Shown one piece after another: positions 9,800-20,549 of a stretch of DNA of 64,000 bases. The notes beneath the pieces are model-generated. The model saw only the letters and a program-made list of their open reading frames with translations. It was not told the origin of the DNA and ran no database searches. A program made the translations under genes and the position numbers. Numbering within the stretch: the stretch's first letter is position 1; each line of letters starts with the position of its first letter. This stretch comes from Cellulomonas sp. (GTDB lineage Bacteria; Actinomycetota; Actinomycetes; Actinomycetales; Cellulomonadaceae): assembly GCF_015234515.1 (NCBI RefSeq), contig NZ_JADGMY010000010.1:62001-126000 (forward strand). Reading direction: 5' to 3'.

Positions 9800-11113
9800 T
9801 CAGCCGATCCGGACCGGGTTCACGATGTCGACGTACACGAGCAGCAGCCCGACGCCGCCCAGCACGACGAACACCGTGTACGCGAGAGGCACGAGCAGCG
9901 CCGAGTCGGCGGGCCGCGGCCGCACCGCCCCGCGCAGGCGGGCGAGCTGGCGACGCGCACCCTCCCACAGGGCGGTCACGACGTGGCCGCCGTCCAGCGG
10001 CGGCAGCGGCAGCAGGTTGAAGACGAAGAGCGCGAGGTTGAGCATCGCGAGCGTCGACAGCAGGCCGGCGGCCCGCACGGCGACGGCCTCGGTGTCCATC
10101 GCGGCGATCTCACCGGCGAACCGCCCGACCCCCACCGGCCCCACGATCGAGGTCTCGTCGCGCTCGCCGCCCGTCACGGTCGTGGACACGAGGTCGGCGA
10201 TCCGCTGGGGAAGCGTGACGACGACCTGGGCGGTCTGCCACGTCGCCGACGCGGCGACCGAGACCGCCGTGCCGACGGACTGACGCTGGATCACCGTCGC
10301 GGGGCCCACGCCGAGGAAACCGACCTCCTGCGTGACCATCTCGCCGGCGTCGTCCACGACCGCCATGCCGTCGGCGTCGGCGACCGGACGCTCGGCGACC
10401 ACCGGTGTCGCCGTGAGGTCGACCTGCCGGCCGTCGCGCTCCACGACGAGCGTCACGGTGCGGTCGCCGCTCTCGCGGATCAGGCCACTGACCTGGTCCC
10501 ACGAGGTGACCTCGACGCCGTCGTACGAGACGAGGCGGTCCCCGGGGCGCAGGCCCGCAGCGGCGGCGGGGGCCGGCGGGTCGTCGGCGGTGCAGGCGGT
10601 GCCGGCGGGGGCGTCGACCGCCACGATGCACTCCGAGACGCTCGCGACGGTCGTCCCGGCGACCGGCACACCGATGCCGACGTACGCGACGACCAGCAGC
10701 ACGACCGCGATGAGCAGGTTCATCACCGGCCCACCGAGCATCACCACCAGCTTCTTGGGCGTGGACAGCCGGTAGAAGGCCCGGTGGTCCTCCCCCGGTC
10801 GGATCTCGGAGGCGCTCGCCTCGCGCGCATCGGCGGCGAGACGCTGCCACCAGTTGCGCGGCTGGGCCGCGCCGACCGCCTCGTCCGTGGGGTACATGCC
10901 GATGAGGCGGACGTACCCGCCCAGCGGGAGCGCCTTGACGCCGTACTCCGTCTCACCCCGGGTGCGGGACCAGAGGGTCGGGCCGAACCCGACCATGTAC
11001 TGGCTCACGCGCACGCCGAAGCGCTTGGCCGGCACCATGTGGCCCACCTCGTGCAGCGCGATCGAACCGAGCAGCACCACGACGAAGACGAGCACCCCGA
11101 CGAGGGTCTCCAC
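9800..11113 (-). CDS. rseP: Site-2 membrane metalloprotease RseP/Rip1 type
   Basis: An intramembrane zinc protease of the M50 family that cleaves anti-sigma factors and other membrane substrates. The 437-residue protein has the N-terminal transmembrane HEVGH motif ([11 protein letters not shown]) and the conserved GFGPTLWS segment. A PDZ domain lies in the middle ([16 protein letters not shown]), and the C-terminal [13 protein letters not shown] motif carries the third zinc ligand. The GTG at 11111-11113 was chosen because GGGAGG lies 8 bases before it. A GTG 9 bases further upstream is possible. Confidence 0.93.
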   Translation of the reverse strand: METLVGVLVFVVVLLGSIALHEVGHMVPAKRFGVRVSQYMVGFGPTLWSRTRGETEYGVKALPLGGYVRLIGMYPTDEAVGAAQPRNWWQRLAADAREASASEIRPGEDHRAFYRLSTPKKLVVMLGGPVMNLLIAVVLLVVAYVGIGVPVAGTTVASVSECIVAVDAPAGTACTADDPPAPAAAAGLRPGDRLVSYDGVEVTSWDQVSGLIRESGDRTVTLVVERDGRQVDLTATPVVAERPVADADGMAVVDDAGEMVTQEVGFLGVGPATVIQRQSVGTAVSVAASATWQTAQVVVTLPQRIADLVSTTVTGGERDETSIVGPVGVGRFAGEIAAMDTEAVAVRAAGLLSTLAMLNLALFVFNLLPLPPLDGGHVVTALWEGARRQLARLRGAVRPRPADSALLVPLAYTVFVVLGGVGLLLVYVDIVNPVRIG

Positions 11114-11452
11114 GACAACCACCTCCCGCGGGCCGGACGGCCCCTGCCTGCTGCACAGGGTACGTGCGCCCGGGACCATCATCCGCCCGCGGCGGCCCCG
11201 TCCCGGCGACGTCCCCCGGGCGGCGCAACGATCGGCCGCGTGGGCGTGCCCGGGGCGGCGACCGTCACCTCCAGGAAGACGTCCCGTCGCGCCGGACGTC
11301 CGGCCCCCGACCGTCGGTGACCCGACCGCGGACCGGCCGTCGCCCCGGATCGTGACCCGGGACCGCTTGCCCTGACAGCGGCACGGCGCCACGATCGGCT
11401 GCATGACGCAGCGCGACCGCCGCACCGTGGCGCCCGTGGCGGGGACACGCGT
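11114..11452. other. 339-base divergent intergenic region rseP / FAD oxidoreductase
   Basis: This gap lies between the divergent rseP and FAD oxidoreductase genes and must carry promoters for both. An inverted repeat GATCGTG (11348-11354) / CACGATC (11390-11396) is visible on the oxidoreductase side. An AGGGTA at 11157-11162 reads TACCCT on the minus strand and could be a -10 box for rseP. No coding sequence or RNA gene was recognised. Confidence 0.4.
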
Positions 11453-12829
11453 GTGACGGTCGCGGACGTGTCGCTGTGGTGGGAGCAGGTCGTCGCCGAC
11501 GACCCCGAGGCCGCGCGTGCGCGACCGCCGCTCGACGGCGACACCACCGCCGACGTCGTCGTCGTGGGCGGCGGGTACACGGGGCTGTGGACGGCGTACT
11601 ACCTGCTGGAGGCCGACCCGTCGCTGGACGTCCTGGTCGTCGACGCGCACGTGGCGGGCTTCGGCGCCAGCGGCCGCGACGGCGGCTGGTGCTCGTCCCT
11701 GTTCCCGGTGGGGCCGGACGCCCTCGCACGTCGCCACGGGGCCGTCGCCGCCCGGGCGATGCGCGCCGCGATGCGCGACACGGTCGTCGAGGTCGGGGGC
11801 GTGACCGCCGCCGAGCAGATCGACTGCGACTTCCGGTTCGGCGGCACGGTCACCCTCGCCCGCACGGCACGACAGGTCGAACGGGTCGCGGCGCAGGTTT
11901 CCGAGGCGGGCCGCTGGGGCGACGAGGCGCACCTGCTCGACGCCGAGGGCGTCGGCACCCACGTCCGCGCCTCACGCGTGCTCGCGGGCTCCTGGACCCC
12001 CGACTGCGCACGCATCCAGCCGGCGCGGCTCGTGCGGGGTCTTGCGCGCGTCGTCGAGCAGCGCGGGGCGCGCATCGCCGAGGCCACGACCGCCCTGCGC
12101 CTCTCCCCGCGCGCGGTCGTCACCGACCGCGGCACCGCGCGCTGCCGCTGGGTCGTGCGCGCCACCGAGGCGTGGACGGCCCAGCTGCCCGACTCCCGTC
12201 GCGACATCGCCCCCGTGCGCTCCGTCATGATCGCCACCGAGCCGCTGCCCGCCGACGTGTGGGCACAGATCGGTCTCGACCGCGGTCAGACCTTCACCGA
12301 GGCCGGCCGCCTCGCCGCCCACGGGCAGCGCACCGCGGACGACCGCATCGCGTTCGGCGGGCGCGGGGCGACGTACCACCTGGGCAACGGCGGCGACCCG
12401 TCGTACGACCGCGCAGCGCGGGAGCGCGAGCACCTGCGCCGCGCGCTCGTCGACCTCTTCCCGCAGGTCGCGCCCTTCGCGGTGACGCACGCCTGGGACG
12501 GACCGCTCGGCGTACCGCGCGACGGGCAACCGTCGGTCGGCCTCGACCGCGACACCGGGCTCGGCTGGGCCGGGGGCTACGCGGGCGACGGCGTGGGAGC
12601 GGCGAACCTCGCGGGGCGGACCCTGGCCGATCTGGTCACGGGCGCCGACACCCCGCTGACACGGCTGCCGTGGGTCGGTCACCGCTCGCCCGCGTGGGGG
12701 CCCGAGCCGGTGCGGTGGGCCGCGTTCACCGCCGCCCGGTGGCTGACGACGTGGTCCGACCGTGCCGAGCGCCGGACCGACCGCCGCAGCCGTGCGTGCG
12801 ACGCCGTCGCGTCCCCCCTCGGCAGCTGA
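11453..12829 (+). CDS. FAD-dependent oxidoreductase (DAO/glycine oxidase-like)
   Basis: A 458-residue flavoprotein of the D-amino-acid-oxidase/glycine-oxidase fold. The N-terminal dinucleotide-binding motif is VVVVGGGYTGLWTAYYL (GxGxxG), with GASGRDGGW just after and a C-terminal GYAGDGVGAANLAGRTLADL FAD contact region. The layout resembles PuuB-like amine oxidases. The substrate cannot be read from sequence. It is on the plus strand between rseP and dxr, which are normally adjacent, so it interrupts a conserved cluster. The GTG start 11453 follows GGGGA at moderate distance. No partner gene on the same strand is present. Confidence 0.8.
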   Translation: MTVADVSLWWEQVVADDPEAARARPPLDGDTTADVVVVGGGYTGLWTAYYLLEADPSLDVLVVDAHVAGFGASGRDGGWCSSLFPVGPDALARRHGAVAARAMRAAMRDTVVEVGGVTAAEQIDCDFRFGGTVTLARTARQVERVAAQVSEAGRWGDEAHLLDAEGVGTHVRASRVLAGSWTPDCARIQPARLVRGLARVVEQRGARIAEATTALRLSPRAVVTDRGTARCRWVVRATEAWTAQLPDSRRDIAPVRSVMIATEPLPADVWAQIGLDRGQTFTEAGRLAAHGQRTADDRIAFGGRGATYHLGNGGDPSYDRAAREREHLRRALVDLFPQVAPFAVTHAWDGPLGVPRDGQPSVGLDRDTGLGWAGGYAGDGVGAANLAGRTLADLVTGADTPLTRLPWVGHRSPAWGPEPVRWAAFTAARWLTTWSDRAERRTDRRSRACDAVASPLGS

Positions 12830-12855
12830 CGGCGCCGGGGCAGGACGCTGGGGGG

Positions 12856-14010
12856 TCAGTCGACCGCGAGCACCTCGTGGGCGCGTGCTCGCGCCCACGA
12901 CTCGGCGGCGAGCACGGCCTCCAGCGTGAGCCCGTCGGCAGGGGTCCCGTCGTGCTCCGAGAGCACGCGCTCCACGGTGGAGACGATCTGCCCGAAACCG
13001 ATCCGTCCCGCCAGGAACGCCTCGACGCACTCCTCGTTGGCCGCGTTGTAGACGGCCGGGTGCGTCGCCGACGCCGCGACCGCGGCGCGCGCGAGGCCCA
13101 CCGCGGGGAACACGTCCTCCGCGAGCGGCTCGAACGTCCACGACGTCGGCCCGGACCAGTCGCACGCGAGGGCTGCGCCCGGGACGCGGTCGGGCCACGC
13201 CAGACCGAGCGCGATCGGCAGCCGCATGTCCGGCGGCGACGCCTGCGCGATCGTCGACCCGTCGACGAACTCGACCATCGAGTGCACGACCGACTGCGGG
13301 TGCACGACGACCGCGATCCGCTCGGCCGGGACACCGAACAGCAGGTGCGCCTCGATGAGCTCGAGCCCCTTGTTCATGAGGCTCGCCGAGTTGACGGTCA
13401 CGACCGGCCCCATCGACCAGGTGGGGTGCGCCAGCGCCTGCCGCGGCGTGGCTGCGCGGACCTCGTCGGCGGACCAGCCGCGGAACGGCCCGCCCGAGGC
13501 CGTCAGGACCAGGCGCCGGACCTCCTGCTCCCGGCCCGACCGCAGGGCCTGCGCGATCGCCGAGTGCTCGGAGTCCACGGGCACGATCTGGTCGGGCCGC
13601 ACGGCCGCGGCGTGCACCAGCGCACCGCCGACGACGAGCGACTCCTTGTTCGCGAGCGCCAGGCAGCTGCCGGCACGCAACGCGGCGAGCGTCGGCAGCA
13701 GGCCCACGGATCCCGTGATCCCGTTGAGGACGACGTCGGCGCCGGAGCCCGCGAGCTCGGCGGCGGCATCGGGCCCGGCGAGGACGCGGGTAGCGGGCAA
13801 CGCGTCGCGCACCACCGCCGCCGCCGCGTGGTCGGCCACCGCCACGACGGGCACGGCGTGCGCGCGGGCCTGGGCGACGAGGAGGTCGACGTGGGCACCG
13901 CCCGCCGAGAGCCCGGCGACGGTGAAGCTCTCCGGCCGGGACGCCATGATCTCCAGCGCCTGCGTGCCGATCGAGCCGGTGGACCCGAGCACGACGACGG
14001 ACCGGCTCAC
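12856..14010 (-). CDS. dxr: 1-deoxy-D-xylulose-5-phosphate reductoisomerase
   Basis: The second enzyme of the MEP pathway, making MEP from DXP with NADPH. The 384-residue protein starts [19 protein letters not shown] (NADPH-binding GSTGSIG). It carries [13 protein letters not shown], the metal-binding PVDSEHSAI, the [10 protein letters not shown] loop and [13 protein letters not shown], all diagnostic. The GTG at 14008-14010 is preceded by GGGAGCC. Its 3' neighbour is the inserted convergent FAD oxidoreductase; its 5' neighbour is the DivIVA-domain gene on the same strand. Confidence 0.95.
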   Translation of the reverse strand: MSRSVVVLGSTGSIGTQALEIMASRPESFTVAGLSAGGAHVDLLVAQARAHAVPVVAVADHAAAAVVRDALPATRVLAGPDAAAELAGSGADVVLNGITGSVGLLPTLAALRAGSCLALANKESLVVGGALVHAAAVRPDQIVPVDSEHSAIAQALRSGREQEVRRLVLTASGGPFRGWSADEVRAATPRQALAHPTWSMGPVVTVNSASLMNKGLELIEAHLLFGVPAERIAVVVHPQSVVHSMVEFVDGSTIAQASPPDMRLPIALGLAWPDRVPGAALACDWSGPTSWTFEPLAEDVFPAVGLARAAVAASATHPAVYNAANEECVEAFLAGRIGFGQIVSTVERVLSEHDGTPADGLTLEAVLAAESWARARAHEVLAVD

Positions 14011-14041
14011 CGTCGGCTCCCGCGGTCGGTGCGGTGCGTGC

Positions 14042-14596
14042 TCACTCGACGCCGAGCAGGACCTCGACCGCGCGCGCGACGAACGCGTCGACGGGTCCCT
14101 CCGCGTAGCCGTTGCGACCGTTGCGGCGCCGGAACGTCGTCGCACGCACCTCGGCGGCCGACAGCGGCGCTCCGGTGTCGAAGTAGGCGACGAGCCGGTG
14201 GCACAGCTCGTCCACGTCGGCGGGCTCGTACCCGGCCTTGCGCCCCACCGGCGGCGCGAAGCGGTCGCCGTCAGGTCGGCCGAGCCGCCCGTACAGGGTG
14301 CGCGCCTGCGCGCCCAGGTGAGCCATCCAGGCGTCCTGCCCGCGCTCGGTGACGAACTGCGCCCGGTGACGCGCGACGAAGGCCGCCTCGAGCCGGTCGA
14401 GCGCCGCATCCACCGCCGCGGTGACGTACCCGCCCCGCACCAGGTCGAACGCCACCTGGCGCACGTCCGCGCCGGAGATCGTGCCCGCGGGCCCCTGCTC
14501 GTAGACCGAGCGCGCGTGCGAGAAGAACTCGTCGACCTCGTCCGGGTCGTAGCCGCGCCGGAGCCCGGAGACCGTGCGGAACATGCCGTCGCTCAC
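14042..14596 (-). CDS. DivIVA domain-containing protein
   Basis: A 184-residue soluble protein with two DivIVA-type N-terminal motifs: [21 protein letters not shown] near the start and a second [21 protein letters not shown] later. DivIVA proteins bind curved membranes and organise the cell pole, but this short protein lacks the long C-terminal coiled coil of true DivIVA/Wag31. Its role is unknown. The GTG start at 14594-14596 overlaps the rlmN stop (GTGA) and follows GGAGGAGG, so it is translationally coupled to rlmN. Confidence 0.82.
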   Translation of the reverse strand: MSDGMFRTVSGLRRGYDPDEVDEFFSHARSVYEQGPAGTISGADVRQVAFDLVRGGYVTAAVDAALDRLEAAFVARHRAQFVTERGQDAWMAHLGAQARTLYGRLGRPDGDRFAPPVGRKAGYEPADVDELCHRLVAYFDTGAPLSAAEVRATTFRRRNGRNGYAEGPVDAFVARAVEVLLGVE

Positions 14597-15723
14597 TCGT
14601 CCTCCTCCGCCGCGAGCTGACCGCACGCGCCGTCGATGTCGCTGCCACGGGTGTCCCGGATGGTCGTCGGGATGCCGTGCGCGCGCAAGCGTGCCACGAA
14701 CTCGCGCTCCACCTGCGGATCGCTCGCCGTCCAGCGCGAGCCGGGCGTCGGGTTCAGCGGGATGGGGTTGCAGTGCACCCACCCCGTCCCACCGCGTGCC
14801 AGCAGCTTCTCGCCCAGCAGGTCGGCCCGCCACGCGTGGTCGTTCACGTCACGGATCAGCGCGTACTCGATGGACACGCGGCGTCCGGTCGCGTCGAAGT
14901 ACCGGCGCGCCGAGTCGAGCGCCTCGTCGACGCTCCAGCGCGTGTTGACCGGCACGAGCTCGCTGCGGAGCTCGTCGTCGGGCGCGTGCAGCGACAGCGC
15001 GAGGGTCACGGGGATGCCCTCGCCCGCAAGCTTGTCCATGGCCGGGACCAGGCCCACCGTCGACACCGTGACGTTGCGTGCCGACAGGCCGAGCCCGTCC
15101 GGCGCGGGCGCCACCAGGCGGCGGACGGTCGCCATGACCGACTTGTAGTTGGCCAGCGGCTCCCCCATGCCCATGAAGACGACGTTGCTCAGGCGGGTCT
15201 CGCCGCCGGGGACCTCACCGTCCGCCAGCGCGCGCGCGGCCTGGCGGACCTGCTCGACGATCTCGGCGGTCGACAGGTTGCGCAGCAGGCCCATCTTCCC
15301 GGTCGCGCAGAAGGAGCACGCCAGACCGCAGCCCGCCTGTGACGACACGCACAGGGTCGTGCGGTTGGCGTACCTCATGAGGACCGACTCGACCTTGGCA
15401 CCGTCGAACAGGTGGTACAGCGTCTTGACCGTGGTGCCGTGGTCGGCCGTCAGCGTCCGGCTCGTGGTGAGCAGCTCGGGGAACAGGTCGGCGACGAGCG
15501 CGTCGCGGCTGGCCTTCGGCAGGTCGGTCATCGCCTCCGGGTCCGCCGTCAGGTGCGTGAAGTAGTGGGTCGCGAGCTGCTTGGCGCGGAACGGCTTCTC
15601 ACCGAGCGCCGTGACCGCCTCGACGCGCTCGTCCGGGCTGAGGTCGACGAAGTGGCGCGGCGGCTTGCCGCGTGCACCGCGGGAGGTCGCGGTGAGCTGG
15701 AGACGTACGGGGGTGGCGTTCAC
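14593..15723 (-). CDS. rlmN: Dual-specificity rRNA/tRNA methyltransferase RlmN
   Basis: A radical-SAM enzyme that methylates C2 of A2503 in 23S rRNA and A37 of some tRNAs. The 376-residue protein has the radical-SAM cluster motif CGLACSFC (C-x3-C-x2-C), the GEPLANY motif, [13 protein letters not shown], and the reactive cysteine near the end (DIDGACGQL). The GTG at 15721-15723 follows a strong AAAGGAGG. It lies just downstream of cdsA and overlaps the DivIVA gene by four bases. Confidence 0.95.
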   Translation of the reverse strand: MNATPVRLQLTATSRGARGKPPRHFVDLSPDERVEAVTALGEKPFRAKQLATHYFTHLTADPEAMTDLPKASRDALVADLFPELLTTSRTLTADHGTTVKTLYHLFDGAKVESVLMRYANRTTLCVSSQAGCGLACSFCATGKMGLLRNLSTAEIVEQVRQAARALADGEVPGGETRLSNVVFMGMGEPLANYKSVMATVRRLVAPAPDGLGLSARNVTVSTVGLVPAMDKLAGEGIPVTLALSLHAPDDELRSELVPVNTRWSVDEALDSARRYFDATGRRVSIEYALIRDVNDHAWRADLLGEKLLARGGTGWVHCNPIPLNPTPGSRWTASDPQVEREFVARLRAHGIPTTIRDTRGSDIDGACGQLAAEEDE

Positions 15724-15754
15724 GGTCAGCGCCTCCTTTCGGGGGTCAGGGCGT

Positions 15755-16597
15755 TCAGCCGGCAGCCGGCTGCAGGACGGTCAGCAGCACCCACACGGTG
15801 GGGGCGGTGAGCAGGAGGGAGTCGAGACGGTCGAGCACGCCGCCGTGGCCGGGGAGCAGACGGCCCATGTCCTTGAGCTCGAGGTCACGCTTGATCAGCG
15901 ACTCGGCGAGGTCACCGAGCGTCGCGCTCACCACCACGCCGAGGCCGAGCAGGGCACCGACGAGCGGCTCACCGTGGAAGACCGTCTGGATGCCGACGAC
16001 GCCGACGACGCTCGTGAGCACCAGGGAGCCGAGCAGCCCTTCCCACGACTTCTTCGGGCTCACGGACGGGGCGAGCGGGTGGCGACCGAGCAGCGTCCCG
16101 ACGACGTAGCCGCCGGTGTCGCACGCGACGGCCAGGAGCACGAAGAGGGCGACACGCGCCGGTCCGTCGGGCTCGGCGAGCAGCAGCATGACGAACCCGC
16201 CGAGGAACGGCAGGTAGGCGGCGGCGAACGTCGCGGCCGACGCGTCCCGCAGGGCGGCCTCCCCGCTGCCGTCGAGCACCCGCCACACGACGGCACCCCC
16301 GACGGTCAGCAGGAACGCGACGAACAGCGCCTCGGTCCCCGCGACGTACGCGGAGACGAGGATCCCCGCGGAGCCGACGATCAGCGGGACGAGCGGGAGG
16401 TGGATCGAACGCCGCGTGAACGCCTGCGCGAGCTCCCACATCGCCGCTGCGATCGCGATCACGGCGAAGGCCGCGAACGCCTCCTTGCGGATGAAGAGCG
16501 ACGCGCCGACGACGCCGAGCAGCACGACACCGACCGTCACAGCGGCCGGGAGATCCCGGCCCGCGCCGGTCTTGCGGGGTGCGGCGAGCTGAGTCAT
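15755..16597 (-). CDS. cdsA: Phosphatidate cytidylyltransferase
   Basis: An integral membrane enzyme making CDP-diacylglycerol from phosphatidate and CTP. The 280-residue protein has about eight hydrophobic segments and the C-terminal family signature [20 protein letters not shown], followed by [24 protein letters not shown] and SPKKSWEG are also typical. The start ATG overlaps the frr stop by one base (TGATG), so the two are coupled. Confidence 0.95.
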   Translation of the reverse strand: MTQLAAPRKTGAGRDLPAAVTVGVVLLGVVGASLFIRKEAFAAFAVIAIAAAMWELAQAFTRRSIHLPLVPLIVGSAGILVSAYVAGTEALFVAFLLTVGGAVVWRVLDGSGEAALRDASAATFAAAYLPFLGGFVMLLLAEPDGPARVALFVLLAVACDTGGYVVGTLLGRHPLAPSVSPKKSWEGLLGSLVLTSVVGVVGIQTVFHGEPLVGALLGLGVVVSATLGDLAESLIKRDLELKDMGRLLPGHGGVLDRLDSLLLTAPTVWVLLTVLQPAAG

Positions 16598-17154
16598 CAG
16601 ACCTCGAGAAGCTCGCTCTCCTTGGAGGCGAGCAGCTGGTCGACGACCTCGACGTGCTTCTTCGTCAGCGCCTCGAGCTCCTTCTCGGCGCGGGCGACCT
16701 CGTCCTCGCCCGCCTCGCCGTCCTTCGCGATGCGGTCGAGCTCCTCCTTGGCCCGGCGGCGCACGGACCGCATCGAGATGCGCGCGTCCTCCGCCTTGGT
16801 CTTGGCGAGCTTGACGAAGTCCTTGCGGCGCTCGGCGGTGAGTGCCGGGAGCACCACGCGCACGACGTTGCCGTCGTTGGTGGGGTTGACGCCCAGGTCG
16901 GAGTCGCGCAGCGCCTTCTCGATCGCGGTCGTCGACGACTTGTCGAACGGCGACACCAGGATCGTGCGCGCCTCGACGACGTTGAACGAGGCAAGCTGCT
17001 GCAGCGGCGTCGGCGAGCCGTAGTAGTCGACGAACACCTTCGCGAACATCGCGGCGTTCGCGCGGCCCGTGCGGATCGCCGCGAAGTCCTCCTTGGCGAC
17101 CTCCACGGCCTTGTCCATCTTCTCCTCGGCCTCGAGAAGTGTGTCGTCGATCAC
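16597..17154 (-). CDS. frr: Ribosome recycling factor
   Basis: RRF splits post-termination ribosomes together with EF-G. The 185-residue length is standard. Motifs include the N-terminal helix [23 protein letters not shown] and the domain II region [16 protein letters not shown]. The three-helix C-terminal part includes [14 protein letters not shown] and [15 protein letters not shown]. The GTG at 17152-17154 follows GAAGGAGC. It is between pyrH and cdsA as in most actinobacteria. Confidence 0.96.
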   Translation of the reverse strand: MIDDTLLEAEEKMDKAVEVAKEDFAAIRTGRANAAMFAKVFVDYYGSPTPLQQLASFNVVEARTILVSPFDKSSTTAIEKALRDSDLGVNPTNDGNVVRVVLPALTAERRKDFVKLAKTKAEDARISMRSVRRRAKEELDRIAKDGEAGEDEVARAEKELEALTKKHVEVVDQLLASKESELLEV

Positions 17155-17218
17155 CGGTGCTCCTTCGTCTGGTTCGTGGACCTGGGCGTGGCGGACGGCG
17201 GGCCGTCCGGCGCGGTGC

Positions 17219-17974
17219 TCAGCTCGTCGTGACGAGCGTCCCGATCTTCTCACCCTCGAGCGCACGGGTGACGTTGCCGGTCTCCTCGAGTCCGAAGACG
17301 CGCATCGGCACGTCGTTGTCGCGGCACAGGCTCAGCGCGGAGGTGTCCATGACCCCGAGCTCCCCGACGATCGCCTCGGTGTACGTCAGGTGGTCGAGCT
17401 TGCGCGCGTCCGGGTCGTGCCGCGGGTCGGCCGAGTAGACGCCGTCCACACCGTTCTTGCCCATGAGGACCTCGTGGCAGTGGGTCTCCAGGGCTCGCTG
17501 CACGGCGACCGTGTCGGTCGAGAAGTACGGCATCCCCGCACCCGCGCCGAAGATCACGACGCGGCCCTTCTCGAGGTGACGGATGGCTCGCAGCGGGATG
17601 TACGGCTCGGCGACCTGTCCCATCGTGATGGCGGTCTGCACGCGCGTGCTCACGCCGGCCTGCTCCAGGAAGTCCTGCAGCGCCAGGCAGTTCATGACCG
17701 TGCCGAGCATCCCCATGTAGTCGGCGCGAGCGCGGTCCATACCGCTCACCTGCAGCTCGACGCCGCGGAAGAAGTTGCCTCCGCCGACGACGATCGCGAC
17801 CTGGACGCCGTTGTTCACGGCCGCGGCGATCTCCTTCGCGATCCGGCGGACCACGGGGACGGCCAGGCCGACGGCTCCGCCGCCGAAGCTCTCGCCGGAC
17901 AGCTTGAGCAGGACCCGGCGCGCTCCGTCCGGCGTGCCTCGCTGCGACTCCTGCGACGACGGCTGCTCGCTCAC
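17219..17974 (-). CDS. pyrH: UMP kinase
   Basis: Phosphorylates UMP to UDP in pyrimidine nucleotide synthesis. The 251-residue amino-acid-kinase fold protein shows [12 protein letters not shown], the glycine-rich [31 protein letters not shown] and [14 protein letters not shown]. About 17 N-terminal residues precede the fold. It heads the pyrH-frr-cdsA-rlmN transcript, separated from tsf by a strong hairpin. Confidence 0.95.
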   Translation of the reverse strand: MSEQPSSQESQRGTPDGARRVLLKLSGESFGGGAVGLAVPVVRRIAKEIAAAVNNGVQVAIVVGGGNFFRGVELQVSGMDRARADYMGMLGTVMNCLALQDFLEQAGVSTRVQTAITMGQVAEPYIPLRAIRHLEKGRVVIFGAGAGMPYFSTDTVAVQRALETHCHEVLMGKNGVDGVYSADPRHDPDARKLDHLTYTEAIVGELGVMDTSALSLCRDNDVPMRVFGLEETGNVTRALEGEKIGTLVTTS

Positions 17975-18063
17975 GTGTCCTCCACCTCGCTCGTGCGCCG
18001 CATGGCGCGTGGCCGCTGGCTCGGTGCGGGTCGCCCGGCGGACCGCGGACGCCCGGTGCGGCA

Positions 18064-18093
18064 GTGGCCCCGGCCCTCGCGGGCCGGGGCCAC
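18064..18093 (-). terminator. Perfect 13-bp hairpin downstream of tsf
   Basis: Bases 64-76 and 81-93 of this 100-base block are exact reverse complements with a TCGC loop (stem GTGGCCCCGGCCC). It lies 17 bases after the tsf stop, before pyrH. There is no U tract. It probably ends or attenuates the rpsB-tsf message. Confidence 0.7.
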
Positions 18094-18109
18094 CGTCGTC
18101 GTCACGCGC

Positions 18110-18955
18110 TCAGGCTCCCACGCGGTAGCGCACGAAGCCCGTCACGGTCCCGCCGGCCTCGGCGAGGACCTGGGCGACGGTCTTCTTGTTGTCCTTCGCG
18201 AACGCCTGGTCCAGCAGGACCGCCTCCTTGAAGAACCCGTTGAGGCGACCCTCGACGATCTTCGGCAGCGCACCCTCGGGCTTGCCCTCGTTGCGCGCCG
18301 TCTCCTCGGCGATGCGGCGCTCGTTCTCGACGACGTCCGCAGGCACCTCGTCACGCGACAGGTACGACGGCGAGAACGCTGCGATGTGGGTCGCGATGTC
18401 GCGTGCGACCGGGGCACCCGCGCCGTCGGTCGCGACGAGCACGCCGACCTGGGGGGGCAGGTCCTTGCTGACCTTGTGGAGGTAGACCTCGACGTGCTCG
18501 CCGGCGAGGCGGGCGACGCGGCGCAGGACGATCTTCTCGCCCAACGTCGCGGCCGTCTCGTCGACGACCGTCTGGACGGGCGTGCCGTCCGACTCGGCGG
18601 CGAGCAGCGCGTCGGCGTCGGCGGCACCGCTGGCGACGGCTGCGGCGAGCACGCGGTCGGCGAGCGAGATGAACGTCTGGTTCTTCGCGACGAAGTCCGT
18701 CTCGGAGTTCACCTCGACGAGCACGCCGACCTGACCCTCACCGTCGGCGGTCGGGCCGACGTGCGCCGCGACCAGGCCGTCGGAGGCGGAGCGTCCCTCA
18801 CGCTTGCCGACGCCCTTGAGCCCCTTGACGCGGATGATCTCGAGCGCCTTGTCGGCGTCGCCCTCCGCCTCCTCGAGCGCCTTCTTCACGTCGAGCATGC
18901 CGGCGCCGGTCCGCTCCCGCAGCGCCTTGATGTCTGCCAGCGAGTAGTTCGCCAT
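18110..18955 (-). CDS. tsf: Elongation factor Ts
   Basis: The guanine-nucleotide exchange factor for EF-Tu. The 281-residue protein opens with the conserved [20 protein letters not shown] and has [22 protein letters not shown]. The TDFVAKN motif ([13 protein letters not shown]), which inserts into EF-Tu, is also present. The ATG at 18955 gives the standard MANYS start; the longer upstream frame crosses the hairpins after rpsB and is not used. It is paired with rpsB as usual. Confidence 0.96.
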   Translation of the reverse strand: MANYSLADIKALRERTGAGMLDVKKALEEAEGDADKALEIIRVKGLKGVGKREGRSASDGLVAAHVGPTADGEGQVGVLVEVNSETDFVAKNQTFISLADRVLAAAVASGAADADALLAAESDGTPVQTVVDETAATLGEKIVLRRVARLAGEHVEVYLHKVSKDLPPQVGVLVATDGAGAPVARDIATHIAAFSPSYLSRDEVPADVVENERRIAEETARNEGKPEGALPKIVEGRLNGFFKEAVLLDQAFAKDNKKTVAQVLAEAGGTVTGFVRYRVGA

Positions 18956-19004
18956 GACTTCCGTCCGTCCTCGAGTTCTCGTCATGCCGACGTCCTCGGC
19001 ATGC

Positions 19005-19071
19005 CGGGTGCGGCGCGGTGGTCCGCGCCGCACCCGTGGGGTCGTGCCGGGCGCCCGTCAGGGCGCCGGGC
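19005..19071 (-). terminator. Two strong hairpins between rpsB and tsf
   Basis: Just after the rpsB stop there is a near-perfect inverted repeat (19045-19071, arms GCCGGGCGCCC-like). Then comes a perfect 14-bp stem (19005-19018 with 19023-19036, loop TGGT). Neither has a U tract. Placed between two genes of one expected operon, they look like an attenuator or partial terminator that sets the rpsB to tsf ratio, possibly also an RNA-processing or stability element. Confidence 0.6.
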
Positions 19072-19072
19072 G

Positions 19073-20113
19073 TCAGGCCTGCTCGGCGTCCTCGGCCGCG
19101 GCGGGCTCGGCGACGGCCTCGGCAGGAGCCTCCTCGACGGGGGCGTCCTGCGCGACTGCGGCCTCCTCGCGCGCCTCGGCGGCGGCAGCGGCCTCGACGG
19201 CCGGAGCAGCGTCCTGACCAGGCACGACTGCTGCCTCGTCCGGCGTCGGAGTGCCGGGGGCGGCCTCGACGTCGCCGACCTGCTCGGCGGCGGCCTCGAC
19301 GGCTGCCGGTGCGAGCGCCGGGTCCTGCAGACCGGCCTCGGCACCTGCGAGCAGCTCGCGCTCCCACTCGGCCAGCGGCTCGGCTGCGGCGTCGGTGCCC
19401 TGCGCGCCCGCGGCACCACCGGAGTGACGCTTGAGCGTCCCGTCGGCGACGGCGTCCGCGATCACCCGCGTGAGCAGCTGGACGGCACGGATGGCGTCGT
19501 CGTTGCCCGGGATCGGGTAGTCGACGACGTCCGGGTCGCAGTTGGTGTCGAGGATCGCGACGACCGGGATGCCGAGCTTGCGCGCCTCGTTGACCGCGAG
19601 GTGCTCCTTGTTCGTGTCGACGATCCACACGGCCGAGGGGACCTTGGCCATGTCACGGATGCCGCCGAGCGTCTTCGTGAGCTTGTCCTTCTCGCGACGC
19701 AGGACCAGCAGCTCCTTCTTCGTCAGGGACGAGCCCGCGACGTCGTCGAAGTCGACCTGCTCCAGCTCCTTGAGGCGCTGCAGACGCTTGTGGACGGTGG
19801 AGAAGTTGGTGAGCATGCCGCCCAGCCAACGCTGGTTGACGTAGGGCATCCCGACGCGGGCGGCCTGCTCGGCGACCGGCTCCTGCGCCTGCTTCTTCGT
19901 GCCGACGAAGAGGATCGACCCGCCGTGCGCGACCGTCTGGGAGACGAACTCGTACGCGCGGTCGATGTAGGACAGCGACTGCTGCAGGTCGACGATGTAG
20001 ATGCCGTTGCGCTCGGTGAAGATGAAGCGCTTCATCTTGGGGTTCCAGCGGCGGGTCTGGTGTCCGAAGTGGACACCGCTCTCGAGCAGCTGGCGCATGG
20101 TCACGACGGCCAT
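19073..20113 (-). CDS. rpsB: 30S ribosomal protein S2 with long acidic C-terminal tail
   Basis: S2 of the small ribosomal subunit. The core (about residues 1-235) has [44 protein letters not shown] and the final [21 protein letters not shown]. It is followed by about 105 residues rich in Ala, Glu, Pro and Val, making 346 aa in all. Such acidic tails are common in actinobacteria, though this one is long. The ATG at 20113 gives the standard [10 protein letters not shown]. It is first in the rpsB-tsf unit, with a leader of roughly 280 bases if the suggested promoter is right. Confidence 0.95.
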   Translation of the reverse strand: MAVVTMRQLLESGVHFGHQTRRWNPKMKRFIFTERNGIYIVDLQQSLSYIDRAYEFVSQTVAHGGSILFVGTKKQAQEPVAEQAARVGMPYVNQRWLGGMLTNFSTVHKRLQRLKELEQVDFDDVAGSSLTKKELLVLRREKDKLTKTLGGIRDMAKVPSAVWIVDTNKEHLAVNEARKLGIPVVAILDTNCDPDVVDYPIPGNDDAIRAVQLLTRVIADAVADGTLKRHSGGAAGAQGTDAAAEPLAEWERELLAGAEAGLQDPALAPAAVEAAAEQVGDVEAAPGTPTPDEAAVVPGQDAAPAVEAAAAAEAREEAAVAQDAPVEEAPAEAVAEPAAAEDAEQA

Positions 20114-20549
20114 GGCACGTCCTTCCGGCGCGCACCGCGAGGTGCACGCGCTCCTGCGGACCCCCCGGGCCCGCGATCTCGGTTGTCGGCGCGGCCGGCG
20201 GCCGTGCCCCTGGTGCCGCACACCGCCCGCGCCGGGCACGAGGCCCGGACCGCTGCGGACGGTGCCCCGCCGTCGGCGCCGGGCCCGCACGACCTCCACC
20301 CACCGGACGGCGGGACGGACGTCGCAGGACGTCGGCGTGGACGACCAGGGTCGTGGCACGCGAATTCGACCGACACACGCCGGTCGTGGGAGCAGTCTAG
20401 CCCACCGACGCCCGGCGCCCGGACCGCGCGGACGCACGGTCGCCCGCGGCAGGAGCGCGACCCGACCACAGACCCCCGCCGCTGCACGCCCGTCCCCAGC
20501 TCGCCGCGCCCCTCCACCATGCCATCGCGCGCAGCACGACGATCGAGGG
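20114..20549. other. 436-base divergent intergenic region rpsB / M23 peptidase
   Basis: This gap carries the promoter and leader of rpsB and the upstream region of the plus-strand peptidase gene. A TAGACT hexamer on the minus strand (20394-20399) is a plausible -10 box for rpsB, without a convincing -35. The leader is very G+C-rich with several possible stems around 20160-20290. No coding sequence was recognised. Confidence 0.4.

Noticed and set aside
20394..20399. TAGACT as a firm rpsB promoter
   Set aside because: No -35 element at 16-18 bases was found, so it is mentioned only as a possibility in the intergenic entry.
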